Shown: positions 1-6,906, counted from the first letter of the stretch. The stretch: DNA of 64,000 nucleotides from Methylocaldum sp035627495 (GCF_035627495.1 NZ_DASPLO010000210.1:82263-146262); one strand, 5' to 3'. Numbers and translations are program-made. Notes: a model not told the origin generated them from the letters alone.

Positions 1-432
1 CAGGTGCTTGCCTTGGCAGAAAGGGAACGTGCAGTAGTCGTGCCGGTTTGTGCAGCCTTCGAAGCTGAAATTGCACAACTGGAAGATGAGGAAAAGGAAG
101 ACTTTTTAATGGAAATGGGGTTAAAGGAACCGGGCCTGAATCGTGTCATTAGAGCCGGTTATCAACTGCTAAACCTAGCCACTTATTTTACGGCTGGAGT
201 TAAGGAAGTGCGGGCCTGGACCATCCCGATCGGAGCGACTGCTCCTCAAGCTGCGGGTGTTATTCATACGGATTTCGAACGTGGTTTCATTCGCGCCGAG
301 GTTATCGCGTACGATGATTTTATCGCGCATCGAGGCGAGCAAGGCGCCAAAGATGCCGGAAAATGGCGTCTCGAGGGAAAAGAATACGTTATGCATGATG
401 GTGATGTGGTTCATTTCCGCTTTAACGTCTGA
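1..432 (+). CDS. ychF: Ribosome-binding ATPase YchF, C-terminal part (cut by window edge)
   Basis: The 143 visible residues are the C-terminal third of YchF/EngD, an Obg-family P-loop ATPase that binds the large ribosomal subunit. The G domain lies upstream, outside the window. The visible part is the end of the helical domain plus the TGS domain. Family signatures are the stretches EEPGLNRVIRAGY-like (KEPGLNRVIRAGY here), YFTAGVKEVRAWT, and the terminal GDVVHFRFNV. The reading frame is open from base 1, so the GTG at base 4 is an internal Val, not a start. The stop is followed by the dif region, so ychF borders the replication terminus here. Identification is secure from these family-specific stretches. 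Confidence 0.95.
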   Translation, partial: QVLALAERERAVVVPVCAAFEAEIAQLEDEEKEDFLMEMGLKEPGLNRVIRAGYQLLNLATYFTAGVKEVRAWTIPIGATAPQAAGVIHTDFERGFIRAEVIAYDDFIAHRGEQGAKDAGKWRLEGKEYVMHDGDVVHFRFNV

Positions 433-490
433 CCTCGGGCTTAATAACTGTCCTTAAATCATTCAAGCGCGACAGCACTGCCGATCAATT

Positions 491-523
491 CGAAAGCGGT
501 TCTCGGAATGTGGGCCGCTTTCG
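491..523. repeat. Inverted repeat CGAAAGCGG / CCGCTTTCG downstream of ychF
   Basis: A perfect 9-bp stem (491-499 and 515-523) with a 15-nt loop lies 58 bp after the ychF stop. No T-run follows on either strand, so an intrinsic terminator is possible but not well supported. It could also belong to the accessory element beside dif. Confidence 0.4.
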
Positions 524-632
524 TCTCCACATCGATTGGAACCGAACTCGTTATCTAATCGAGGCCTTTGATGATATGTGAAGAGTGTCACGACCAAAGC
601 CGGCGCAACAGAGCTTTCGATCTACAGTTACG

Positions 633-660
633 ATTTAACATAATATACATTATGCGCAGT
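633..660 (-). other. dif: dif site (XerC/XerD chromosome dimer resolution site)
   Basis: Read on the plus strand, the 28 bp are an XerD arm ATTTAACATAA (633-643), a centre TATACA (644-649) and an XerC arm TTATGCGCAGT (650-660). On the minus strand this equals the E. coli dif sequence at 26 of 28 positions; only the first two bases of the XerC arm differ, and those are variable in gammaproteobacterial dif sites. XerC/XerD act here with FtsK to resolve chromosome dimers, so this should be the terminus region. The same site is where Xer-exploiting phages and islands insert, and the next gene is of a type found in such elements. One copy only was recognised, so whether it is intact chromosomal dif or an attL of an integrated element cannot be told from the window alone. 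Confidence 0.9.
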
Positions 661-745
661 TGCATATCGGTAATCCGTCACTTACAGCGGCTGTGCCGCT
701 GGCTACGTTCATCCGTCCTTTCAACAAGAACAATGTGGGGACAGC

Positions 746-1192
746 ATGAACGAGTTTTATTGTCTACGGGCTAAGGCCGGATTCCAATGTCCAAAGAAAA
801 CAGCGGCTTTCCTGGGGGTTTCGGTTCGGACCGTGAAGAACTGGGAGCGCCTGGGCGCTCCGGTGCACGTCGTCAAGCTGTTCCGGTTGCTGGCGCAGGA
901 CTTAGGCTGGATCGGTAAGGACTGGGAAGGCTTTTCAATTGTCGAGGATCGCATCATCGGCCCAGGACGGGCCTTTATCACGCCCGGAATGATCCGGGCG
1001 TTTCCGTATCTGGAAAGCGAACTGGAACGGCGCAGAGCCGTCGATTTGAACCGCTGGACCCGCCGGAGACAATGGCTGAACTGGCTCAATGAAGGCCGCT
1101 GTCTTGCCTTGCGCGCATTGGGACACAAACGGCACTGGTTTTTCCCTCTGGTTCTACGCTTCGCTTCAAACCAGCGCGCTCGCCAGGGCTGA
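746..1192 (+). CDS. DUF3653-type phage/IMEX protein with HTH (possible Xer activation factor)
   Basis: The 148-residue protein has an N-terminal helix-turn-helix-like segment (about residues 15-50, with TAAFLGVSVRTVKNWE) followed by the W-x-GF...GPGRAF...P layout typical of DUF3653 proteins. Those occur in filamentous and satellite phages and in Xer-exploiting integrative elements; XafT of the Vibrio TLC satellite is a characterised Xer activation factor of this kind. Start: ATG preceded by GGGGA. The gene begins 86 bp after the dif site, which fits a role in XerCD recombination. The last 30 or so residues (Trp-rich, then FASNQRARQG) look unlike the family and may come from read-through into a hairpin region, since the stop lies inside an AGGGC/GCCCT hairpin. 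Function by analogy only; the family assignment is from pattern recognition. Confidence 0.65.
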   Translation: MNEFYCLRAKAGFQCPKKTAAFLGVSVRTVKNWERLGAPVHVVKLFRLLAQDLGWIGKDWEGFSIVEDRIIGPGRAFITPGMIRAFPYLESELERRRAVDLNRWTRRRQWLNWLNEGRCLALRALGHKRHWFFPLVLRFASNQRARQG

Positions 1193-1252
1193 ACGCCCTG
1201 AGGCCGCTGGGCCAAACGGCACCCGTTTCGTGGGGGCGAGCCCCTACGAAAC
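1185..1252. repeat. Two stem-loops after the DUF3653-type gene
   Basis: AGGGC (1185-1189) pairs with GCCCT (1195-1199), overlapping the stop codon of the preceding gene. GTTTCGTGGGG (from 1225) pairs with the CCCCTACGAAAC segment ending at 1252 around a GCGA turn, with one G-T pair. Neither is followed by a clear T-run. Dense hairpins between genes are usual in single-stranded phage intergenic regions, so these may be replication or packaging remnants, or simply terminators. Confidence 0.5.
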
Positions 1253-1341
1253 CCCACCTTGCAACGTCCGGCTGATGTTAGCCAGCACACGCAAAAACGT
1301 GCGCCTGAGAAAGGACGCCGCAAGCGGCCAAAACGCCGAAA

Positions 1342-1389
1342 AGTGCAACCCATTGCACTAAGTCCGGGTTATTACTACTGACCCGGACT
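1342..1389. repeat. Twin-hairpin module, copy A
   Basis: Hairpin 1 is AGTGCAA-CCCA-TTGCACT (1342-1359). One base later hairpin 2 is AGTCCGGGT (1361-1369) with ACCCGGACT (1381-1389) around an 11-nt loop. The same two-hairpin layout recurs at 2323-2369 in the same orientation with compensatory stem changes. Copy A lies 41 bp beyond the 3' end of the protease gene. Confidence 0.75.
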
Positions 1390-1430
1390 CTACACCCACA
1401 GCAAACCGGTCGGTCCGCTGAACCGAATGT

Positions 1431-2165
1431 CTAGGGCTCACCGTTCCTTCTTTCAATTAGCTCCATCAAAGTCATTCCGCCGAATATAGGTGATACCTGA
1501 TCGCGCAATTTGCACAGCGGATAAGCCAACCCATAATGAGTCAGGCGCGTTACTTTGGTGATTTGAATCTGCTCTTTGTTATTAGACAAAAGCTCTATTT
1601 CTTCAATGTAATCTTCGACTTCCTCACTTCTGACAGACCCGTTTGCAAATGCGACAACTTTATCTCCGACAAATACAGGGCTACCACTCATCCCCGCCGG
1701 TATCGCGAAATTAAGCTCTAAGTGAGAGCCTACAAAAGTCACGTGACCTTTAAGAACACGCATCTCTTTGCCGCCCCGCGAAACTTCGTGACTAGGTACC
1801 CCAACCAGAAATACATCCGTACCTGCAAAAACCGGCTCGTCACTCACTTCGAGAAACTTAGTTGGCTGAAAGGCAATTCGCACCAGTGCCAAGTCGCACA
1901 CAGGAAACGACGCGTAATAAATAACAGGGCAAACCCTCTGCTTTCCACCATCAAACACTACTGCTACCACACGTTTTCCAGAAGGCAGATCTTGTGGCTT
2001 TGGCAAAACGTGATTAGCCGTGAGGGCGTCACCCCGCTTGCTTACAAAGAAGGCAGTTCCCAGGAATGATCGAGAATCCATTAACACCTCCTCCCCAACC
2101 GAATCGACGAGGAATAGCGGAATGATGTATTCGCGGGAGTCGCTAAGTTCGAGAGTAGGCATCAA
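1431..2165 (-). CDS. Trypsin-like (chymotrypsin-fold) serine protease, cytoplasmic
   Basis: The 244 residues show the layout of a minimal chymotrypsin-fold protease: GTAFFV strand, catalytic His52 in LTANHV, Asp91 in CDLALVRI, and Ser160 in the GMSGSPVF motif. There is no signal peptide, membrane segment or PDZ domain, so this is not a DegP/DegS homologue and probably acts in the cytoplasm. Small stand-alone proteases of this type are often found in defence islands and phage-related elements, where they can be effectors or can process a partner, but no partner is obvious here. It is the only gene between the two twin-hairpin modules (1342-1389 and 2323-2369), so it looks like the cargo of a cassette. 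The start could be either of the two adjacent ATG codons. Confidence 0.8.
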   Translation of the reverse strand: MMPTLELSDSREYIIPLFLVDSVGEEVLMDSRSFLGTAFFVSKRGDALTANHVLPKPQDLPSGKRVVAVVFDGGKQRVCPVIYYASFPVCDLALVRIAFQPTKFLEVSDEPVFAGTDVFLVGVPSHEVSRGGKEMRVLKGHVTFVGSHLELNFAIPAGMSGSPVFVGDKVVAFANGSVRSEEVEDYIEEIELLSNNKEQIQITKVTRLTHYGLAYPLCKLRDQVSPIFGGMTLMELIERRNGEP

Positions 2166-2554
2166 TGAGCCCTAATGTAAAATCAACTCAAAAGCAGAAG
2201 TCGAATCCGGCACCGAACAATATCCCCACTCTTAAGCCTGGTCAAACTAACCATCTAAGGAAGAAATCCCCCGGTTATCACCCCCGACGTGACCCACCGG
2301 CCCCCGCATCCAAAACCTGAAAAGTCCCACCCATGGGACAAAGTGCCCGTGTTACAAGCACGGGCACTTGACTAAAACACTCGGGAATTCCAGGAAGGCG
2401 GACAAATTCACGCGGCAGCGTGACCGAGAAGTCAGCCAAAAGCGGTCTTGAGTAAGAGGGTCCGTTCAGGGGTTTGAAGACTCATTCGGCGGAACTCCCC
2501 CCGCTGTCATGAGCCGAACAGCCTGGGCTCCCGGTGATGGCACTTCGCTGTCAG
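2166..2554. other. Non-coding stretch upstream of the protease gene
   Basis: These 389 bp contain the second twin-hairpin module (2323-2369) and a short CACGC-GGCA-GCGTG hairpin (2409-2422). No reading frame with recognisable protein features was found. The promoter of the minus-strand protease gene should lie at its left end, but no clear -35/-10 pair was identified. Confidence 0.6.
2323..2369. repeat. Twin-hairpin module, copy B
   Basis: Hairpin 1 is GTCCCA-CCCA-TGGGAC (2324-2339). Hairpin 2 is AAGTGCCCGTG (2341-2351) with CACGGGCACTT (2359-2369) around TTACAAG. Aligned without gaps to copy A at 1341 onward, the two share the CCCA loop, the A-AGT joint and the hairpin spacing. At least five base pairs differ by double compensatory changes (for example G-C to C-G at pair 3 of hairpin 1 and at pairs 4, 6 and 7 of hairpin 2). 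That points to selection on structure, as RNA or as folded single-stranded DNA. Confidence 0.75.
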
Positions 2555-2851
2555 TCAGCCGATTACGGGCCGGCGATCGGGGGGGGATTCCGGAGCCAGG
2601 GAGCGATCAGTCACGGAGATCCAGCGACGGCGCTTGATCCGTTCGATGCGCTCGATGAGGCGATCCAGGTTCGCTTAATGACGGTAGACATCTTCTTGGG
2701 TGCTCAGATTGTCGGAGCGTGACTTAACCACGGAGCTTTCCAACCGGGTCATCCGTGCGTTCAACTCGCTGAGCTTCGTTTCGATGCGATCCTGGCCGGC
2801 GCGCAAGCCGCGCAGATGCTCCAAGATTAGGTTTTCAACGTTGCCGGTCAT
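2555..2851 (-). pseudogene. Small coiled-coil protein gene interrupted by a nonsense codon
   Basis: From an ATG at 2851 the frame reads MTGNVENLILEHLRGLR... and stops after 58 residues at an in-frame TAA (2675-2677). Beyond it the same frame continues with ANLDRLIERIERIKRR, a natural continuation of the heptad pattern, to a TGA at 2555-2557. A CAA to TAA change would explain the break. Intact relatives (short proteins opening with N-VEN-L-LEHL and ending in a leucine/arginine coiled coil) are common in proteobacteria, often near toxin-antitoxin or plasmid genes; their function is unknown to me. The start overlaps the preceding gene's 3' end by 17 bp, which implies translational coupling. An 8-base C run in the tail is another possible frameshift spot. 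Confidence 0.5.
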
Positions 2852-3329
2852 CCGGTTTCCTCTTTTTCATAACGTTACGCTTTTCTATTCTGGCCTTTAA
2901 GACTTGGCTCTTGACCTCGTTTAATTCCTTTTCCAGCTCCTCAATGTAATTAACCCGCATAGATTCAAGACTCAATGCTTCATTGCGCTCATGTTGAACC
3001 TGGGCCAACTGCTCCCGCAGCTGCGCAACCATATTACCGAGGGTCTTGTTCTCGTCCATTACCGTTCGCAACAGGATCTCTAATTGGTCCAGGCTATTAG
3101 GATCCACAGCATTAATCGTAACGCTAGCTCGCGTTACGTTTTTACCTTGCGAACGCAACTCCGGAACCAGATCCGAAACAGAAGGCAGACCCACCTGCCC
3201 CGCCTTCTTCCGCTGCCGATACGCTTTCATACGCTCCGCCGCGCTTTTGGCTTGGCCCGTAACAGGACGACCCCGACGACGTTGGACCGGGAAGAGTTCG
3301 ACGGTTTGGCTGTCGGCTTGATCTTTCAT
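2835..3329 (-). CDS. Basic N-terminus plus coiled-coil protein, probable autoregulated DNA-binding protein
   Basis: The 164 residues begin with a basic segment (RRGRPVTG...SAAERMKAYRQRKKAG, about residues 17-43), then a short linker with a beta-like VTRASVTI stretch, then a long coiled coil (about 85-150, rich in Leu, Glu and Gln heptads), and end in a Lys/Arg-rich tail. I do not recognise a named family. The layout resembles plasmid regulators such as KfrA only in general style. Directly upstream, from 4 bp before the ATG, sit three CGTAAC-NN-GTTACG palindromes spaced 35 bp apart, so autoregulation or a partition-like role is a reasonable inference. A further CGTAACG/CGTTACG inverted repeat lies inside the gene (3117-3138). 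The next gene overlaps its end. Confidence 0.6.
   Translation of the reverse strand: MKDQADSQTVELFPVQRRRGRPVTGQAKSAAERMKAYRQRKKAGQVGLPSVSDLVPELRSQGKNVTRASVTINAVDPNSLDQLEILLRTVMDENKTLGNMVAQLREQLAQVQHERNEALSLESMRVNYIEELEKELNEVKSQVLKARIEKRNVMKKRKPDDRQR
3117..3138. promoter_or_regulatory. Intragenic copy of the CGTAACG half-site pair
   Basis: CGTAACG (3117-3123) and CGTTACG (3132-3138) form an inverted repeat with an 8-bp spacer inside the coiled-coil gene. The half-site is the same as in the upstream array, but the spacing is wider. It may be an auxiliary site or chance. Confidence 0.35.
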
Positions 3330-3332
3330 TGT

Positions 3333-3416
3333 CGTAACCCGTTACGCTAATTGAGGCTGTAATTTATCGTAACGTGTTACGATAAATAAGGCAAGCCTTT
3401 TTCGTAACGCGTTACG
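3333..3416. promoter_or_regulatory. Array of three CGTAAC-NN-GTTACG palindromes at exact 35-bp spacing
   Basis: The copies are at 3333-3346 (CC centre), 3368-3381 (GT centre) and 3403-3416 (GC centre). The middle one extends to a perfect 24-bp palindrome, TTTATCGTAAC / GTTACGATAAA, at 3363-3386. The period is 35 bp both times, about 3.3 helical turns. The array lies just before the coiled-coil gene on the minus strand, covering where its promoter should be. It looks like a cooperative operator or a small centromere-like site. The binding protein is inferred to be the neighbouring gene product. Confidence 0.75.
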
Positions 3417-3694
3417 ATTATTTGTCGGGCCGATATTCGGCTGATGACCCAAGATCTTGGCTGGATCGCAGCGGCACTCGGCACTTTTCGCCAATTTGAA
3501 CACCATCGCCAGAATGCCCTCTCTCCGGCTCTTTCGAGACACACAGTGACTCGAATACCTCAAAGTTCAGTGACTCAAGCTACAATGATCTTATCCGCGT
3601 ATCCGTATTTCGAACTCCGGCCAAAGGTCTTTTGAATTCACGGCAAACGCGTCAGCAAAAAAACAGATATTGAGCCAGCTTGGGGGGCTCATCG
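3417..3694. other. Gap between the palindrome array and mltD
   Basis: Together with the array this makes a stretch of about 365 bp without a gene. Beyond 3417 I see no further repeat of the palindrome and no convincing reading frame. The promoter of the following lipoprotein gene should be here, but no clear sigma-70 pair stands out. Confidence 0.5.
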
Positions 3695-5164
3695 ATGGCT
3701 AACAGACTGATTCAAAGTTTTCTGATGGTTCTGCCCGTTCTCCTGGTAGCCGGCGGATGTTCCAGTCATCCCCCTAATCACAAAGGACAGCGAATTTACC
3801 AAGGGAGCTCTCATAAGAACAGTGAGACGCCGGCCCCGCGCAAAGCGGAGTCCGTCCCTACCGTGACGCCATCTATCGAGACGTCGTCAACGCCTCGCAC
3901 AACATCCGCCGCCTCGATTACTCCGGGTGTCTTCCCGAAACCCACGGCCATCGAGACACAGGTCGCCTTCTGGCGCAATGTCTATGGCGTTTGGAGCCGA
4001 TCTCAAGTGGCCCTTCACGACAATCGGTTTCTGGATGTTATCTATGAGGTGATTCAGCTCCCCGGCGATATCACCGAGGGCTATACCCCAAGCCAAAAGG
4101 AACTGGTGCGCGAGCGGACGGCGTATTGGCAATCCCGGTTGCGCGACCTGGAGCAGAAAGTTGCGGCAGGAATGCCTTTGGCTCCTAACGACCAAAGACT
4201 GGTCTCGAAGATTAGTCCGCGCGGCAATCTTAAAACGGCACTTCAGGGTGCGAGTGACAGGCTTCGCGGACAACGCGGCCTTCGGGAGCGCTTCAAGAGG
4301 GGTTTGGAAATAAGCGGTCGTTACGACCACCGTTTCAGAGACATCTTTCGCCAAGCGGGTCTTCCCGAGGATTTGGCGTACTTGCCGCATGTGGAATCGT
4401 CATTCCAGACGCAGGCGCGCTCATCGGCCGGCGCGGTGGGAATATGGCAGTTTACGCGCGCGGCCGCGGAGCGATTCATGAGCGTGAACATGATAATCGA
4501 CGAGCGACTGGACCCGATCGCCTCGGCCCACGGAGCCGCCCGTTATCTAAGTCATGCCTACAGCAAACTGGGCAGTTGGCCCCTGGCGGTCACCTCTTAC
4601 AATCATGGCGTTTCGGGGATGCTGCGGGCAAAGCAATATTTTGGCAACGACTTCATGCGGATCGTCTACGACTACGACCATCCGCAATTCGGTTTCGCCT
4701 CTCGGAATTTTTACGCCGAATTTCTGGCAGCCCGGGAAGTCGCCCGCCAGCCCGAGCGTTTCTTCCCGGAGGGTCTTCGATATGAAAAGCCTCTCGATTG
4801 GGATCGTGTCATCCTGACGCAGAACGCCCTCGTTTCGACATTATCTCGTCAATACGACACCGATAAATCTCAGCTTATCGCCCTGAACGCGGCGTGGACT
4901 GAACCGGCGAAATCGGAAAGAGCGGCCCTACCCGCCGGTACGGCGGTCTGGCTACCTTCTGGCACGCTCCGACAGATCGCTTATCGATCGCAGCAAAATC
5001 GCCTGGTAGCGCGGGAGCGTGAAGATGGGAAGGCTTCGCCTAACGTTAAAGTAAATTACCCCGGTAACCGGAAAACCCCCAGCACCGGCACACCGATCTA
5101 TTCTTCATCAAGATCCAAGAACTCCAATTACAAGCTGGTAAAAACCCGGACCTTCGCGCGGTGA
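3695..5164 (+). CDS. mltD: Membrane-bound lytic murein transglycosylase D-like lipoprotein
   Basis: MltD-type enzymes cleave the glycan strands of peptidoglycan with 1,6-anhydro product formation. The 489-residue protein starts with a lipoprotein signal (hydrophobic stretch, then VAGG-Cys22), followed by a Pro/Thr/Ser-rich linker to about residue 90. The SLT domain is around residues 215-350, with the catalytic Glu (about residue 234) in PHVESSF and the family stretches SAGAVGIWQF and TSYNHG. The C-terminal part (about 370-430) resembles a single weak LysM-like module, fewer than E. coli MltD has, and a Ser/Lys-rich tail. ATG 3695 is preferred over the upstream TTG at 3680 because GGGGGG lies 8 bp before it. 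It stands alone, with no neighbour in the same pathway. Confidence 0.9.
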   Translation: MANRLIQSFLMVLPVLLVAGGCSSHPPNHKGQRIYQGSSHKNSETPAPRKAESVPTVTPSIETSSTPRTTSAASITPGVFPKPTAIETQVAFWRNVYGVWSRSQVALHDNRFLDVIYEVIQLPGDITEGYTPSQKELVRERTAYWQSRLRDLEQKVAAGMPLAPNDQRLVSKISPRGNLKTALQGASDRLRGQRGLRERFKRGLEISGRYDHRFRDIFRQAGLPEDLAYLPHVESSFQTQARSSAGAVGIWQFTRAAAERFMSVNMIIDERLDPIASAHGAARYLSHAYSKLGSWPLAVTSYNHGVSGMLRAKQYFGNDFMRIVYDYDHPQFGFASRNFYAEFLAAREVARQPERFFPEGLRYEKPLDWDRVILTQNALVSTLSRQYDTDKSQLIALNAAWTEPAKSERAALPAGTAVWLPSGTLRQIAYRSQQNRLVAREREDGKASPNVKVNYPGNRKTPSTGTPIYSSSRSKNSNYKLVKTRTFAR

Positions 5165-5620
5165 TCGGGGTGAATCCGCATGGGTTTGCCAGTGAATGGG
5201 CTAACGGATGGAACTGGGCGACGGCCGCCAAATTCCTATAAGGCATCATAAAACACGCGATCTTAATCTTGCTCGGGCTGTCGGATCGCAGTCTCTGTAG
5301 CACATTGAGTGACTTTGATTTCCTGACTCACGTATCGCCGGTCAGATACCTGATGAAAGCGCCTTCCGTAAAATCCGACTAGCTTATCTCGAAAAATTAC
5401 GGTAATCTGCATGCAGTTTGTCGCGACGAAGACCGGTCTTCGCCACGAGGATACGGAATTCCCCTTTCAGTCAATGCTTTACGGCACCTGCTAGTCCCCG
5501 CCTCCTCCTGCAAACCGCACGCGGTATGTCCTTCGGGTCCGCCCTGTGGTCACAGCAACCCCATGCTCACGCTCAACCGGTGCCGTGCTCGTTGCGGCAG
5601 GCAAGAGCCAGGAATATTAC
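5165..5620. other. Long leader/intergenic region before the DEAD-box helicase
   Basis: The 456 bp contain no recognisable gene. A perfect 16-bp palindrome CGAAGACCGGTCTTCG is at 5427-5442. A long untranslated leader is common before cold-induced RNA helicase genes, so a regulatory leader is possible, but no known riboswitch or thermosensor fold was recognised. Confidence 0.5.
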
Positions 5621-6862
5621 ATGGCTTTTAGTTCTCTCGGCCTATCCAAGGCCCTCCTGCGCGCTGTTGCTGACCTAGGCTACGCGTCCCCTACACCTAT
5701 CCAATCGCAGGCCATCCCCGCCGTACTAGACGGCCGTGATTTGTTGGCCGCAGCCCAGACCGGAACCGGCAAGACTGCCGCTTTTACCCTTCCTTTGCTG
5801 CAGCACTTGCTGGACGGCACCGAGAATCATGATCGATTGGAGCCGGGACGCCCCCCGCGGGCACTGGTGCTTGTTCCGACACGAGAACTCGCGGTACAAG
5901 TTGGCGAGAATGTTCGCGCCTATGGGCGGCACACGCCAATGCGAGCGGCAACCGTTTTCGGCGGTGTCGGCATGCAACCTCAAATCGTCGCGCTGCGGCA
6001 AGGCGTCGACATTCTGATCGCAACCCCCGGACGACTCCTCGACCTTGTCGGAAAGCGCCGAGTGAATCTGGCCAAAATCGGATTTCTAGTGCTGGACGAA
6101 GCCGACCGAATGCTCGACATGGGCTTCATTCCTGACCTTAGACGCATTCTCGGATTGTTGCCCAAAGCGCGGCAAAGCCTAATGTTTTCGGCTACCTTCT
6201 CGAAGGAGATCTATGGTCTCGCGACCGGCTTCCTGAATAATCCGATGGACATCGAAGTCGCGCCGCGCAATGCGCCGGCCGAAAGCGTAAGTCAAAGTGT
6301 CTATCACGTTTCCCAGCAAAGTAAGCAAGCTTTGCTCGCGCGCCTGCTGCGCAGTGAACCTTGGGGTCAAACTCTGGTGTTTACCCGTACCAAACATGGC
6401 GCCAATCGCCTGGCAGAACAGCTCGACCGGGACGGTTTTCAAGTCGCCGTAATCCACGGCAACAAGAGCCAAGCAGAGCGAACCCACGCACTCGCCGCTT
6501 TTAAACAGGATCGGGTACAGGTGCTGGTCGCCACCGACATTGCCGCTCGGGGCATAGACATCCAGGAACTGCCACATGTCGTAAATTTCGAATTGCCCAA
6601 TGTCCCTGCGGATTACGTGCATCGCATCGGCCGCACCGGGCGTGCCGGCTCGACCGGCGAGGCGGTGTCACTGGTCTCTCGGGAGGAAGCGCCCCAGCTC
6701 CGCGACATCGAGCGATTACTTGGCCGAAAACTTCCAGCTCTTCCCTCACCCGAAGGCTATATGCCGCAAACGGTCGGAAATCCTAGCTCACAGAAGGCTC
6801 GGCTGGTGTGGCAATCAACCCCGAGGCGTGGATCAACCACCCCGCGCCGCCGGATCATTTGA
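5621..6862 (+). CDS. rhlE: DEAD-box ATP-dependent RNA helicase (RhlE type)
   Basis: The 413-residue protein has all helicase motifs in order: Q motif (PTPIQSQ, about 24-30), motif I AQTGTGKT (45-52), Ia PTRELA, GG, Ib TPGR, DEAD (159-162), SAT (190-192), motif IV-V including VATDIAARGID, and motif VI HRIGRTGRAG. RecA-like domains 1 and 2 are complete, and a short basic tail follows, as in RhlE. It remodels RNA duplexes in ribosome assembly or RNA decay. ATG 5621 is chosen because the protein then starts exactly at the conserved F-x-x-LGL segment and AGGAA lies about 7 bp upstream; earlier in-frame codons add unrelated sequence. Two small RRM proteins follow on the same strand, a typical cold-adaptation grouping. 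Confidence 0.93.
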   Translation: MAFSSLGLSKALLRAVADLGYASPTPIQSQAIPAVLDGRDLLAAAQTGTGKTAAFTLPLLQHLLDGTENHDRLEPGRPPRALVLVPTRELAVQVGENVRAYGRHTPMRAATVFGGVGMQPQIVALRQGVDILIATPGRLLDLVGKRRVNLAKIGFLVLDEADRMLDMGFIPDLRRILGLLPKARQSLMFSATFSKEIYGLATGFLNNPMDIEVAPRNAPAESVSQSVYHVSQQSKQALLARLLRSEPWGQTLVFTRTKHGANRLAEQLDRDGFQVAVIHGNKSQAERTHALAAFKQDRVQVLVATDIAARGIDIQELPHVVNFELPNVPADYVHRIGRTGRAGSTGEAVSLVSREEAPQLRDIERLLGRKLPALPSPEGYMPQTVGNPSSQKARLVWQSTPRRGSTTPRRRII

Positions 6863-6906
6863 ACCATCGCGCCGCCTATCTCGGCTGCGCCCACAGGAGA
6901 CCATCC

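Larger units (their letters stand above)
433..745. other. Intergenic region between ychF and the DUF3653-type gene
   Basis: This 313-bp stretch has no convincing gene. It holds a 9-bp inverted repeat (491-499 with 515-523), the dif site at 633-660, and a leader ending in a GGGGA ribosome binding site just before 746. It is AT-richer around dif than its surroundings. Confidence 0.7.

Noticed and set aside
491..523. Firm intrinsic terminator for ychF
   Set aside because: The 9-bp stem is perfect, but the loop is 15 nt and no T-run follows; kept only as an inverted repeat.
757..1353. 198-codon open frame antisense to the DUF3653-type gene
   Set aside because: Arg/Cys-rich without domain features, no ribosome binding site, and fully opposite a better-supported gene.
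1089..1361. 90-codon frame running through the hairpin region
   Set aside because: It overlaps stem-loops and the DUF3653-type gene, with low-complexity composition and no start signal.
1342..1389. Integron attC site
   Set aside because: No RYYYAAC / GTTRRRY core sites and no integron integrase in the window; only the general idea of a folded site is similar.
3360..3420. Second dif-like attachment site near the palindrome array
   Set aside because: ATTTATCGTAACG resembles the XerD arm only over a few bases and is better explained by the regular 35-bp array.
3342..3563. 73-codon minus-strand frame across the palindrome array
   Set aside because: It covers the operator-like array, has no ribosome binding site, and its sequence looks like random translation.
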